From contig JACQWK010000262.1 in NCBI GenBank assembly GCA_016209525.1, positions 1 through 38,676 of the forward strand: DNA of 38,676 nt, written 5' to 3'. Position 1 is the stretch's first letter. The number at the start of each line of letters is the position of its first letter. This DNA comes from Verrucomicrobiota bacterium. Its GTDB lineage: Bacteria; Verrucomicrobiota; Verrucomicrobiia; Limisphaerales; SIBE01. The translations under genes were made by a program, and so were the position numbers. Positions 17,353-24,809 of this stretch are shown in pieces. Below the pieces are notes generated by a model. That model ran no database searches. It had not been told where the DNA came from and was given only the letters and a program-made list of their open reading frames with translations.

Positions 17353-18135
17353 ATGAATTCTCCATCGAGTCCGTCTTCGGTCGGATTGGACCGCGGAGAT
17401 CGGGCCATCGCATCGGACGAACCGAAGGGGGTCTTCTCTTTGCTGGATCAGCTCCTTCGCCAACGCGAAGGCTTTTTTGACGCGATCTTTGCCGGTCGCG
17501 AGTTGGGTGCCCGATTACGCTCATTCCTCTTCATCATTGTGGTGCTTTCCGCTTTTTATGGAGTGACCATGGGGGCGGTTGGGTTGACCCAAAGTTTCTC
17601 TCGCGGCTGGATGCAAATGCTCAGCTCGGGGGTAAAAGTGCCGTTGCTGTTTCTGGCCAGCTTGGCGGTCTGCTATCCGGTGCTTTACATCGTGCTTGTC
17701 CTGATGGGGGTGCGGTTGGATTTCGCGCAAACCTTGAATCTGATCTTTCTGGCGCTGAGTTTGAATTCCTTGCTCCTGGCGAGTTGCGCGCCGATTACGC
17801 TGTTCTTTGCACTGACGGGGGCCAACTATCATTTCGTCAAATTGTTGCATGTCGTCACCTTCACGTTCAGCGGGTCTTGGGCGATGATGGCGCTCTGGAA
17901 GGGACTGCAAACCATGTGCGAGAAATCGGATTTGTATCCGCGCCAGGCGATCCGGATCCTTCAGGTCTGGATTCTGGTCTTCGGATTCGTCGGGACACAA
18001 ATGGCTTGGAGTTTGAGGCCGTTCGTAGGCCAGCCGGATTTGGAATTCCAGGTATTTCGGACCGGACAAAAGGGAAATTTTTACGAGGCGGTTTGGTCTT
18101 CGGTGCTGGCCTTGCGGAAGGGGACTCGAGACTGA
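17353..18135 (+). CDS. Polytopic membrane protein, Yip1-like
   Basis: A 260-residue protein with an N-terminal cytoplasmic segment (residues 1-55) and five or so hydrophobic segments: SFLFIIVVLSAFYGVTMGAV, VPLLFLASLAVCYPVLYIVL, LNLIFLALSLNSLLLASC, VVTFTFSGSWAMMALWKGL and ILQVWILVFGFVGTQMAW. The pattern resembles Yip1-domain-like bacterial membrane proteins; no catalytic residue is apparent. Upstream is an unusually A+T-rich leader (about 17285-17350) with a TTGACA at 17319, so a promoter probably sits there, though no good -10 at standard spacing was identified. The gene ends nine bases before the HTH gene, suggesting an operon. Confidence 0.75.
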   Translation: MNSPSSPSSVGLDRGDRAIASDEPKGVFSLLDQLLRQREGFFDAIFAGRELGARLRSFLFIIVVLSAFYGVTMGAVGLTQSFSRGWMQMLSSGVKVPLLFLASLAVCYPVLYIVLVLMGVRLDFAQTLNLIFLALSLNSLLLASCAPITLFFALTGANYHFVKLLHVVTFTFSGSWAMMALWKGLQTMCEKSDLYPRQAIRILQVWILVFGFVGTQMAWSLRPFVGQPDLEFQVFRTGQKGNFYEAVWSSVLALRKGTRD

Positions 18136-18144
18136 ATCAAAGTT

Positions 18145-18426
18145 ATGGATCACGACGAAATCATGACTTTGGAGGAGGTGGCAAAGTACCTGAAACTTAA
18201 GCCGCAGACGGTTTATAAATGGGCGCAAGAAAACCAAATTCCTGGGGCCAAGATCGGCAAAGAATGGCGATTTCGTAAGACGATCCTCGACCACTGGGTC
18301 GATAGCGCGATTGTGCTGTCCAAGGGAGGTTTTGACCTCGTCCAGCGTTCCAGCCAACTGGCGGTGCAACAGAAAGGGATCACTGAGCAAGCGCTGGAGG
18401 AGTTGATGCGAACCGCGGCTCAGTGA
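18145..18426 (+). CDS. Small excisionase/MerR-type helix-turn-helix protein
   Basis: A 93-residue DNA-binding protein. MTLEEVAKYLKLKPQTVYKW, then AQENQIPGAKIGKEWRF, is the helix-turn-helix-17 (excisionase/MerR-like) fold at about residues 7-55, followed by a C-terminal helical tail (TEQALEELMRTAAQ). No integrase or recombinase is nearby, so a transcription-factor role is more likely than phage excision. It is probably cotranscribed with the membrane protein 9 bp upstream. Confidence 0.8.
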   Translation: MDHDEIMTLEEVAKYLKLKPQTVYKWAQENQIPGAKIGKEWRFRKTILDHWVDSAIVLSKGGFDLVQRSSQLAVQQKGITEQALEELMRTAAQ

Positions 18427-18486
18427 GGAGTTAACTGCACCGGATGCCCGAGCCGCTTCACCGCGTCGCCTCAATCTTCATGTTGG

Positions 18487-18553
18487 CCGTAACGCGGAAA
18501 CTCTTGTCCGCAATCTCCTCAAGAATTTGCGGACAAATGTCTCCGCATTACGG
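18487..18553. repeat. GTAACGCGG/CCGCATTACGG inverted repeat
   Basis: CCGTAACGCGGAAACTCTTG pairs with the inverted arm AATGTCTCCGCATTACGG. The copy at 19016-19129 is the same family, and the two bracket the PIN-like gene. Confidence 0.65.
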
Positions 18554-18577
18554 ATACGAACCGCGTCCGTTGCCAAA

Positions 18578-18994
18578 ATGAGCACGGCTGACCGCATTGT
18601 GGTCTTGGCGCCGGATTTCTTCGCCGACGCGTTCATGCGTCCTGCCGGGCTCGCAGTTCTTCAGGCGTGGCGCGAGGGCCAAATCCGGCCCGTCGTGCAT
18701 CGCGAGCTGTTGATTCGGTACTTCAAAGTATTTCGACGACTCGGCTTGAGCGACCGGCTGATCCGGTGGTGGGGTTGGTGGCTGACATCGCCGGATAGGA
18801 CGCGCTCGATGGAGGATGAGCTTCCACCGGAACTTTCAGCGCGCCAACTGTGTGAAACGCTGGCCCAGTCCGCCGGAGCTCAGTGGGTGATCTGTTCTTC
18901 GTTCTCTGTGGCAAAGCCGGCGGAGAAGCCCTCCGCCCTCCAAATTGAATGGCTCACAGCCGAGGAGTTCGTCCGAATCGCCAATCCTCTCTGA
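18578..18994 (+). CDS. PIN-domain-like protein, possible toxin
   Basis: A 138-residue protein starting MSTADRIVVLAPDFFADAF. The first strand and following helix, then RPVVHRELLIRYFKVFRRLGLSDRLIRWWGWWLTSP, match the pattern of PIN-family putative toxins (VVS-x-ELL-x-EY). Acidic residues sit at the first strand (Asp in APDFF) and at EE near the end (LTAEEFVRI), but the second and third catalytic Asp of active PIN nucleases are not obvious, so it may be inactive. No antitoxin is adjacent. The frame is open upstream to 18527, but that part overlaps repeat sequence; ATG at 18578 was chosen. Confidence 0.5.
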   Translation: MSTADRIVVLAPDFFADAFMRPAGLAVLQAWREGQIRPVVHRELLIRYFKVFRRLGLSDRLIRWWGWWLTSPDRTRSMEDELPPELSARQLCETLAQSAGAQWVICSSFSVAKPAEKPSALQIEWLTAEEFVRIANPL

Positions 18995-19015
18995 GTCGAG
19001 GGGACCTCCGTGCGG

Positions 19016-19129
19016 CAATTCTCATTTTGCGACTGGCGCGATTCGAACTCGTAAGGCGGACACTCCTGTCCGCACATTCTCGGGCGCATTGCGGACAGGA
19101 GTGTCCGCGTTACGGCAAAATGAAAATTG
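19016..19129. repeat. Long inverted repeat, MITE-like
   Basis: Outer arms CAATTCTCATTTTGC / GCAAAATGAAAATTG (one mismatch) enclose inner arms CGTAAGGCGGACACTCCTGT / ACAGGAGTGTCCGCGTTACG. The whole can fold into one long hairpin of about 114 bases. It is related to 18487-18553. Nothing else is seen between 18995 and 19233. Confidence 0.7.
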
Positions 19130-19233
19130 CTGACCTCAGCGTTTGCGGCTTCGTTCGCGACAGGCGAGTATTCGGATAGACGAGCTTGCTGTAGGCTGTG
19201 CGCTGCTGCGGATGAAATTGTCGCGCAAGATTA

Positions 19234-19293
19234 AGTGGTCATGAACAGAAATCCCTGGCCGCGAACGTCGTCGTGTTTTTGTTCATGACCACT
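19234..19293 (+). promoter_or_regulatory. Inverted repeat that buries the yacG start codon
   Basis: AGTGGTCATGAACA (19234-19247) is perfectly complementary to TGTTCATGACCACT (19280-19293); one G-T pair and three A-T pairs extend the stem inward. The ATG at 19285 lies in the 3' arm. In mRNA this hairpin would hide the initiation region of yacG. It may be translational control or a relic of a repeat. Confidence 0.5.
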
Positions 19294-19503
19294 CAGTGTC
19301 CCACCTGCAAGAAAACCGGTGATTGGTTGTCCGGTCCGTTTGCTCCGTTTTGTTCCCGCCGCTGCAAACTGGTGGATTTGGGGAAGTGGCTGGGTGAAGA
19401 GCACCGCATATCTGAACCGTTGAATCCGGGACACTTTCAAGGCTACGAGGAACTTCCCCCGGGAGAACACTTGGACCGGCCAGAACCGCAAGACGATGGA
19501 TGA
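19285..19503 (+). CDS. yacG: DNA gyrase inhibitor / zinc-binding protein YacG
   Basis: A 72-residue YacG-family protein. The zinc site is C-P-T-C near the start and C-S-R-R-C at about 26-30 (QCPTCKKTGDW, FAPFCSRRCKLVDLGKWLG), matching the family CxxC...CxxxC pattern; the acidic tail is normal. In E. coli YacG binds GyrB and inhibits gyrase. No clear ribosome site precedes ATG 19285; GTG at 19273 is a possible earlier start. It is 49 bases upstream of polA on the same strand. Confidence 0.9.
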   Translation: MTTQCPTCKKTGDWLSGPFAPFCSRRCKLVDLGKWLGEEHRISEPLNPGHFQGYEELPPGEHLDRPEPQDDG

Positions 19504-19552
19504 AGGAAGATCGGGTTGGTATCCAGCAGGGAAATTAAGTTAACCTGCCTTT

Positions 19553-22500
19553 ATGCAGAAGCGACTTTTCCTGCTGGATGGCATGGCCCTGGTGTACCGG
19601 GCGCACTTCGCTCTGATCCGGCGTCCGATCTTCACCTCGAAAGGCGTCAACACTTCGGCGCTTTTCGGATTCACCCAAACCTTGCTCGACATCATTGCCA
19701 CCCAATCACCCACGCATCTCGTCGTGGCTTTCGACACCGATACGCCGACGCAGCGACATCGCGAGTACCCGGATTACAAAATCCAACGGGAAGCGATGCC
19801 GGAAGACCTGAGCCTGGCGCTGCCTCATGTCCGGCGTATGATTGAGGCCTTCCGCATCCCGGTCATCACGTGCGATGGTTTTGAGGCCGACGACATCATC
19901 GGAACACTCGTCCGCCGGGCGGAGCGCGAAGATTTTGTTTCGTACATGGTGACGCCGGACAAGGACTTCAGCCAGTTAGTCACTGAGAAGACGTTCTTGT
20001 ACAAACCATCGCGCATGGGTGAAGGCATCGAAATTCTCGGCCTGCCGGAAGTCCTCAGCAAATGGGGTATCAAGAATCCGAGTCAAGTCATCGATATCCT
20101 GGGTTTGTGGGGTGACGCCACGGACAACATCCCGGGAGTGCCTGGAATCGGTGAAAAAACGGCGGGCAAACTGATCGCGGAATACGGCAGCGTGGAAAAC
20201 CTGCTCGCTCATACCGCCGATCTCAAAGGAAAATTGAAAGAATCCGTCGAAGCCAACCGGGAGCGAGCGCTCCTTTCGAAGCGGTTGGCCACGATTATCT
20301 GTGACGCCCCGGTCTCGGTCGAGCTCGATGCGCTGAAGAAGCGGGTTTGGGACGAGCCGAATGTTCGCAGCCTCTGTGTCGAATTCGAGTTCAATTCCAT
20401 CGGCCGGCGATTATTCGGCGACGATTTCAAGGCTGGGCGTGGATTCGCCGGAGGAGCGGCGGATTCGAAGCTCGGGACTTCTGATCCTGTGAGTCGCGCT
20501 CAGGCTGGGAGCGATGTTGGCGAGCTCTTCCCCCTCACCCCGGTCCTCTCCCCAGGGGAGAAGGGGAAGCAGTTTACGCGGTCTGGACAACCTGTGGCTT
20601 CCCCGTCCTCCCCAGCGCAAGGGGATTCACTCCCTCTCCCGGCGGGAGAGGGCCGGGGTGAGGGGGAACGGCCTCGGCAAACCACCCCTGCGGCTCCAAC
20701 GGCTTCCGGCTCCCCCGCAACCGAAAGCCCGTTCCCCCACGCACCGAGTCTCAAAACCATCGCCGACGTTCCACACGAGTATCAGTTGGTCCAAACTCGT
20801 GAGCAACGAGCGAAACTGATTCAAATGCTCCGACGGCAGCCCTCGTTTTGTTTCGACACCGAGACCACAAGCCTGGATCCAAAAGATGCGAAGTTGGTCG
20901 GAATCGCTTTTTCCTTCAATCCGCAGACCGGCCATTTCGTCGCGGTTCCCCAGGAGGCCGGCCAAGCGCAGGCGATTCTTGGAGAATTTCGGCCCGTCTT
21001 TGAAAGCGAAACCATCGAAAAAGTGGGCCACAACCTGAAGTTCGATCTGAGCGTGCTCAAATGGCAGGGCCTCTCCGTGCGGGGGAAACTGTTCGACACG
21101 ATGCTGGCGCATAGTTTGATCGAACCCGACATGCGGCACACGATGGACTACTTGGCGGAAGCCTATCTCGGATACAGCCCGGTCCCCATTACCAAGCTCA
21201 TTGGAGAAAAGGGATCCGAGCAGCTCAATATGAGCCAGGTTCCGCTGGAAGAGTTGACGGAATATGCCGCTGAGGACGCGGATGTCACCTGGCAACTGCG
21301 CTCGGTGCTGGAGCCGCTATTGAAGGAGAAAGGCCAGGAAAGGGTATTCTATGAAATTGAGGCGCCACTCCTGCCGGTGCTGATGGAGATGGAACTTGAA
21401 GGCGTGCGCGTGGATGCCGCGGCGTTGTCGGAGTTTGCGGAACAATTGTCCAAACAGGTCGCGGCGTGTGAGCGCACCATTTATCAGCTCGCGCGAACGG
21501 AGTTCAATTTGAACTCCCCGAAACAGCTCGGCGAAGTCCTCTTTGAAGGCCTCAAGATTGCCGAGAATCCGAAGAAGACCCGGACGGGGCAATATGCGAC
21601 CGACGAGCAGACGCTGTTGGCGCTGGCGGGCGAACACGAAATCGTCCAGCGCATCCTGGAATACCGGGCGATGACGAAATTGAAATCAACCTACGCGGAT
21701 GCGCTGCCGGGGACTATTTTTTCAAAGACGGCCCGCATCCACACCACCTACAACCAGACGGTCACGGCAACGGGGAGGCTGCAATCTCAGAATCCAAATC
21801 TTCAAAACATCCCCATCCGCACGGAGCTCGGGCAAGAGATTCGGAAGGCGTTCATCCCTCGCAGCGAGGAATACATGCTGTTGTCGGCGGACTATTCACA
21901 GATCGAGCTGCGGATCATCGCCGCCATCAGCGGCGATGCCGCTCTGCGGGAGGCCTTCCGCAGCGGCCACGATATCCACACCGCCACGGCGGCGAAGGTC
22001 TATGCCGTTCCGCTCGATCAGGTGAATTCGGAAATGCGCCGCAAGGCGAAGATGGTGAACTTCGGCATTATTTACGGCATCTCTGCGTTCGGTCTTTCCC
22101 AGCGGTTGGGCATCCCGCGGAAGGAAGCCGGCGACATAATCGATCAATATTTCGATCAGTTCCCCGGCATCCGGAAATACATTTCAGACACGATCGAATT
22201 CGCGCGCGAGCATGGTTACGTGCAAACGGTGACCGGCCGCCGGCGGTATTTGCGCGACATTCGATCCTCCAACGCGACCGTACGTGGCGCGGCCGAACGC
22301 AACGCCATCAACGCTCCCATTCAAGGAAGCGCCGCGGACATGATCAAGATCGCGATGGCCAAAATCCATTGCGATTTGAGCCGGCGGAAGCTCAAGACGC
22401 GCATGCTTCTCCAGGTCCACGATGAACTGGTCTTCGACCTGTTCAAGCCCGAGGAGGCAGAGGCCCGCGCCCTGATTGAAGACGGAATGAAAACGGCGAT

Positions 22501-22564
22501 TCCGCTGGACGTGCCCATCGTCGTCGAAATGGGCGTGGGAAAGAATTGGCTCGAAGCGCATTAA
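19553..22564 (+). CDS. polA: DNA polymerase I with a repeat-derived linker insertion
   Basis: A 1003-residue family A polymerase, longer than the usual 880-930. The 5'-3' exonuclease (residues 1 to about 300) has DGFEADDIIGTL, TPDKDFSQLV and GDATDNIPGVPGIGEKTA. The proofreading 3'-5' exonuclease (about 415-610) keeps DTETTSLD, VGHNLKFD and YAAEDAD, so it should be active. The polymerase (about 620-1003) has motif A DYSQIELR near 780, motif B RRKAKMVNFGIIYG near 828 and motif C VHDELV near 955. Residues about 326-373, between the 5' nuclease and proofreading domains, are encoded by a REPIN-like repeat (FPLTPVLSPGEKG...SLPLPAGEGRGEGE). The frame stays open through both arms and the domains on each side are intact, so the enzyme is presumably functional with a longer Pro/Gly-rich linker. 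Confidence 0.97.
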   Translation: MQKRLFLLDGMALVYRAHFALIRRPIFTSKGVNTSALFGFTQTLLDIIATQSPTHLVVAFDTDTPTQRHREYPDYKIQREAMPEDLSLALPHVRRMIEAFRIPVITCDGFEADDIIGTLVRRAEREDFVSYMVTPDKDFSQLVTEKTFLYKPSRMGEGIEILGLPEVLSKWGIKNPSQVIDILGLWGDATDNIPGVPGIGEKTAGKLIAEYGSVENLLAHTADLKGKLKESVEANRERALLSKRLATIICDAPVSVELDALKKRVWDEPNVRSLCVEFEFNSIGRRLFGDDFKAGRGFAGGAADSKLGTSDPVSRAQAGSDVGELFPLTPVLSPGEKGKQFTRSGQPVASPSSPAQGDSLPLPAGEGRGEGERPRQTTPAAPTASGSPATESPFPHAPSLKTIADVPHEYQLVQTREQRAKLIQMLRRQPSFCFDTETTSLDPKDAKLVGIAFSFNPQTGHFVAVPQEAGQAQAILGEFRPVFESETIEKVGHNLKFDLSVLKWQGLSVRGKLFDTMLAHSLIEPDMRHTMDYLAEAYLGYSPVPITKLIGEKGSEQLNMSQVPLEELTEYAAEDADVTWQLRSVLEPLLKEKGQERVFYEIEAPLLPVLMEMELEGVRVDAAALSEFAEQLSKQVAACERTIYQLARTEFNLNSPKQLGEVLFEGLKIAENPKKTRTGQYATDEQTLLALAGEHEIVQRILEYRAMTKLKSTYADALPGTIFSKTARIHTTYNQTVTATGRLQSQNPNLQNIPIRTELGQEIRKAFIPRSEEYMLLSADYSQIELRIIAAISGDAALREAFRSGHDIHTATAAKVYAVPLDQVNSEMRRKAKMVNFGIIYGISAFGLSQRLGIPRKEAGDIIDQYFDQFPGIRKYISDTIEFAREHGYVQTVTGRRRYLRDIRSSNATVRGAAERNAINAPIQGSAADMIKIAMAKIHCDLSRRKLKTRMLLQVHDELVFDLFKPEEAEARALIEDGMKTAIPLDVPIVVEMGVGKNWLEAH
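20528..20669. repeat. REPIN-like repeat inside polA
   Basis: The left arm TTCCCCCTCACCCCGGTCC at 20528 and the right arm CTCCCTCTCCCGGCGGGAG...GGGTGAGGGGGAA ending at 20669 match the intergenic copies at 32758 and 30671 in arms, order and spacing. It is translated in frame as the polA interdomain linker. Confidence 0.85.
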
Positions 22565-22622
22565 TCAGGACCGAACGATTGAATTGAAGCCCGCCCGATC
22601 GCCTGTTAGAGTGTCTGCAAGC

Positions 22623-22835
22623 ATGGAAGCCAACTCTTCGATGAAAGTGCTTGGTAAGCGTCGGCCTTATTCCGGTGGCCTGGACAGGATGCAGGGTTTT
22701 TTTGAGATGGCGGTCAAGCTTCGCAGCGACCAGCCTTTCATCCCCCGTGGCGTATATCGCTTTAAGTCGCACGAAGAGCTCGACGAATGGACGCTGAAGA
22801 TGCTCACCCGGCCGAAAGCCGGCCCCCCACATTAG
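22623..22835 (+). CDS. Small protein paired with nucleotidyltransferase toxin gene
   Basis: A 70-residue protein (MEANSSMKVLGKRRPYSGGL, DQPFIPRGVYRFKSHEELDEWTLKMLTR). I recall closely similar small proteins directly upstream of AbiEii-like nucleotidyltransferase genes in Verrucomicrobiota, so it may be the antitoxin half of such a module. It has no recognisable DNA-binding motif. It ends at TAG 22833-22835, a few bases before the nucleotidyltransferase frame. The frame extends upstream to 22584, but ATG at 22623 gives the familiar start. Confidence 0.6.
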   Translation: MEANSSMKVLGKRRPYSGGLDRMQGFFEMAVKLRSDQPFIPRGVYRFKSHEELDEWTLKMLTRPKAGPPH

Positions 22836-22840
22836 CAGAC

Positions 22841-23281
22841 TTGCTGCTCATTTGCCGCAGCCTGAACGAACAGGGTGCGCGCTACCTCGTGGTCGGCGGC
22901 TTCGCCGTGAACCAGCATGGCTTCCCGCGGGCCACGGTGGACATCGATTTGCTCGTCTAGTCTTCGGTCGAAAACCAAGCCAGAATCAAAAAAGCTTTGG
23001 AGGTGCTGCCAGATAAAGCGGTCCGTGAATTAGGTGATGATGATCTGCGAAACTACCTGGTGGTGCGCGTGGCGGATGAGGTAGTGGTGAACCTGATGAT
23101 GTCGGCCTGCGGCATCGGCTACACTGAGGCCGAGCCGGAGATTGAAACGTTCACAGTTGACGGCGTTTCGATACCTTTCGCCTCCGCTCGACTTCTGCTT
23201 CGGACCAAGCGGACGTACCGGGAGAAAGACGTGGAAGACCGTTTGTTCCTGGAGCGCAAGATTGCGGGAAGCAGCCGGTGA
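22841..23281 (+). pseudogene. MNT/AbiEii-like nucleotidyltransferase with in-frame amber stop
   Basis: Read through one TAG, the frame gives ICRSLNEQGARYLVVGGFAV, then NQHGFPRATVDIDLLV, [TAG], SSVENQARIKKALEVLPDKA and VEDRLFLERKI. The GG...D-x-D nucleotidyltransferase core (GGFAV, TVDIDLL) lies before the stop and the conserved remainder after it in the same frame. TAG is at 22958-22960. The start is uncertain (TTG at 22841 used). Such proteins are toxins or abortive-infection factors; this copy should be inactive. A restart at 22997 (TTG) would lack the catalytic core. Confidence 0.75.
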
Positions 23282-23327
23282 AAGCGTGACTCAATGATGT
23301 CCAGATTCTCGGCGCTGTTGGCGCCGG

Positions 23328-24809
23328 CTACTTCTGCGGAAACCATGCGCGCAAAAACTCTTCGAGACTCCCTTCGTAAACCGCTTCAGCCAGATGTTCG
23401 ATGCCTTGCTGATTGCCCCAAGAATAGTGGATGACCAGCCGGCCTTGCCATTCGCAGAAGTCAATGTCCGAGTTGTTGATGTTTTTGGCCTCGGTAATAC
23501 GCTTCCGCTGCTCGGCTGTCAGTTTCGGGTTGGCGATGATCTTGTCTTCGGGAGAAGCGCGCAGCACGGGATTCAACGGGCTGGCTTCCCAATGGACCAA
23601 GTCGCGTGAGCGAACGACGCGCATTTCGTATCCGTCGTGCGCTTCGAGGTAGAAGTTGTAGAACCAGCCCTCCAGCCAGCGCAAACAGTGCGGCGCCGTG
23701 TAACGGTCCTTGGCGTAATTGCACTCCGGCGGCGTCAGTGTCCACGCGCGCAAGTCGCTCGATTTCGCGAACCGCGCGGTGAACGGCGCGCCCGCTTCTT
23801 CCTTCGGCTTGTCGATCTCAAACATGAGCACAAATCCATCGCCTGCCTTGCAGATCGAGGTGTTGAAAATGCCGTAGCGGCCATCGTGGATGACGGGCCA
23901 CGTCTCCCACGTTTTGAGGTCGCGCGAGGCGAACATGTTCACTCGGCTGCGGCCTTGAGTCCCCGTGACATAGACCGTCTCACCCTCGACGAACGCGCTG
24001 CCGAATTCGTGTCCGTCGGCAAACGGCGGCGCAAGTTCGCCGGTCGCCGGGTCGCGGAACCGAAAATAATTCGTCTGCCGCTGATTGTCCCAATACTGCT
24101 GGCCGATGCCCTGCCGCACCCATTCGAAGCGCCAGAGCCGGCCCTTGAGGACAATCGGGGTCGTTTCCACCAGATCGAGGTCGATCGTGCCCAATTTTCG
24201 GATGCGCGGGCGGCCGTCGGCAAGCGCGCGCATCTCCCCTCCCAATGCTTCGACCTCCGATTGTAATTCGGCCAGCGGTTTGCCTTTGTTCATGCCGGGC
24301 CGGACATGGCCGACGTGCGTCAGCCAAGCATCCTTGAGGAAGCGCTGGCGCCGTTGCACGAGCTTCAGGATTTTGGCGCCATTCGGGTGCGACTTCAGCA
24401 ACGCCTGCGGATTTTCAGAAGAGACGACCGCGACAGGCGCGCCGAGATGGCGAAGAATTTCGCGCGCAATCAGCCAATGGCCTTGCGTGTTCGCGTGAAC
24501 GCCGTCGGCCGCCAACCGGAAATTCGGATCGGCCCGCCGGCGTTCGGCAAGGAATTTGTTCATCGGACCGTGAACATCGACGATTTCCCAACCTTGCGCG
24601 CGCTGGCTGAGCAGCCAATCCGAGTACCGGTCGAGGACGTCGTTGTAGCCTTCGAAAGGCAAACGGTATTCACCTGCGTAGGTGATACTATCCCCAAGGA
24701 AAACGACGCGGCGGGACTCGCGCCAGAATTCCGGCGTGAGTGGCGGATTCTGCGCTAGCGCGGTTACTTGCACAAAGCAAGTGAGAAGCCAGATGAAAGG
24801 AGGTTTCAT
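23328..24809 (-). CDS. Secreted SGNH-hydrolase remnant fused to GH43-like beta-propeller
   Basis: A 493-residue protein with a signal peptide (MKPPFIWLLTCFVQVTALAQ). Residues 34-120 carry SGNH-esterase block I (VVFLGDSITYAGEY, Ser41) and block V (DGVHANTQGHW, Asp102/His105). The 54 residues between them lack block II Gly and block III GxND; the sequence jumps from AGEY directly to RLPFEGYNDVLDRYSDWLL, which belongs near the end of the domain in homologues. An in-frame deletion of roughly 100-130 codons is inferred. Residues about 200-490 are a glycosyl-hydrolase-43/32-like five-bladed propeller (NMFASRDLKTWETWPVIHDG, FAKSSDLRAWTLTPPE, RYTAPHCLRWLEGWFYNFYL, VRSRDLVHWEASPLNP). The start ATG overlaps the upstream stop as ATGA, so it is translationally coupled to the HdrC-tricorn gene. 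Confidence 0.8.
   Translation of the reverse strand: MKPPFIWLLTCFVQVTALAQNPPLTPEFWRESRRVVFLGDSITYAGEYRLPFEGYNDVLDRYSDWLLSQRAQGWEIVDVHGPMNKFLAERRRADPNFRLAADGVHANTQGHWLIAREILRHLGAPVAVVSSENPQALLKSHPNGAKILKLVQRRQRFLKDAWLTHVGHVRPGMNKGKPLAELQSEVEALGGEMRALADGRPRIRKLGTIDLDLVETTPIVLKGRLWRFEWVRQGIGQQYWDNQRQTNYFRFRDPATGELAPPFADGHEFGSAFVEGETVYVTGTQGRSRVNMFASRDLKTWETWPVIHDGRYGIFNTSICKAGDGFVLMFEIDKPKEEAGAPFTARFAKSSDLRAWTLTPPECNYAKDRYTAPHCLRWLEGWFYNFYLEAHDGYEMRVVRSRDLVHWEASPLNPVLRASPEDKIIANPKLTAEQRKRITEAKNINNSDIDFCEWQGRLVIHYSWGNQQGIEHLAEAVYEGSLEEFLRAWFPQK

Noticed and set aside
18145-18426. Excisionase-like HTH protein as evidence of a prophage or integrative element
   Set aside because: No integrase, attachment site, tRNA or phage gene is near, and this HTH fold is common in chromosomal regulators.
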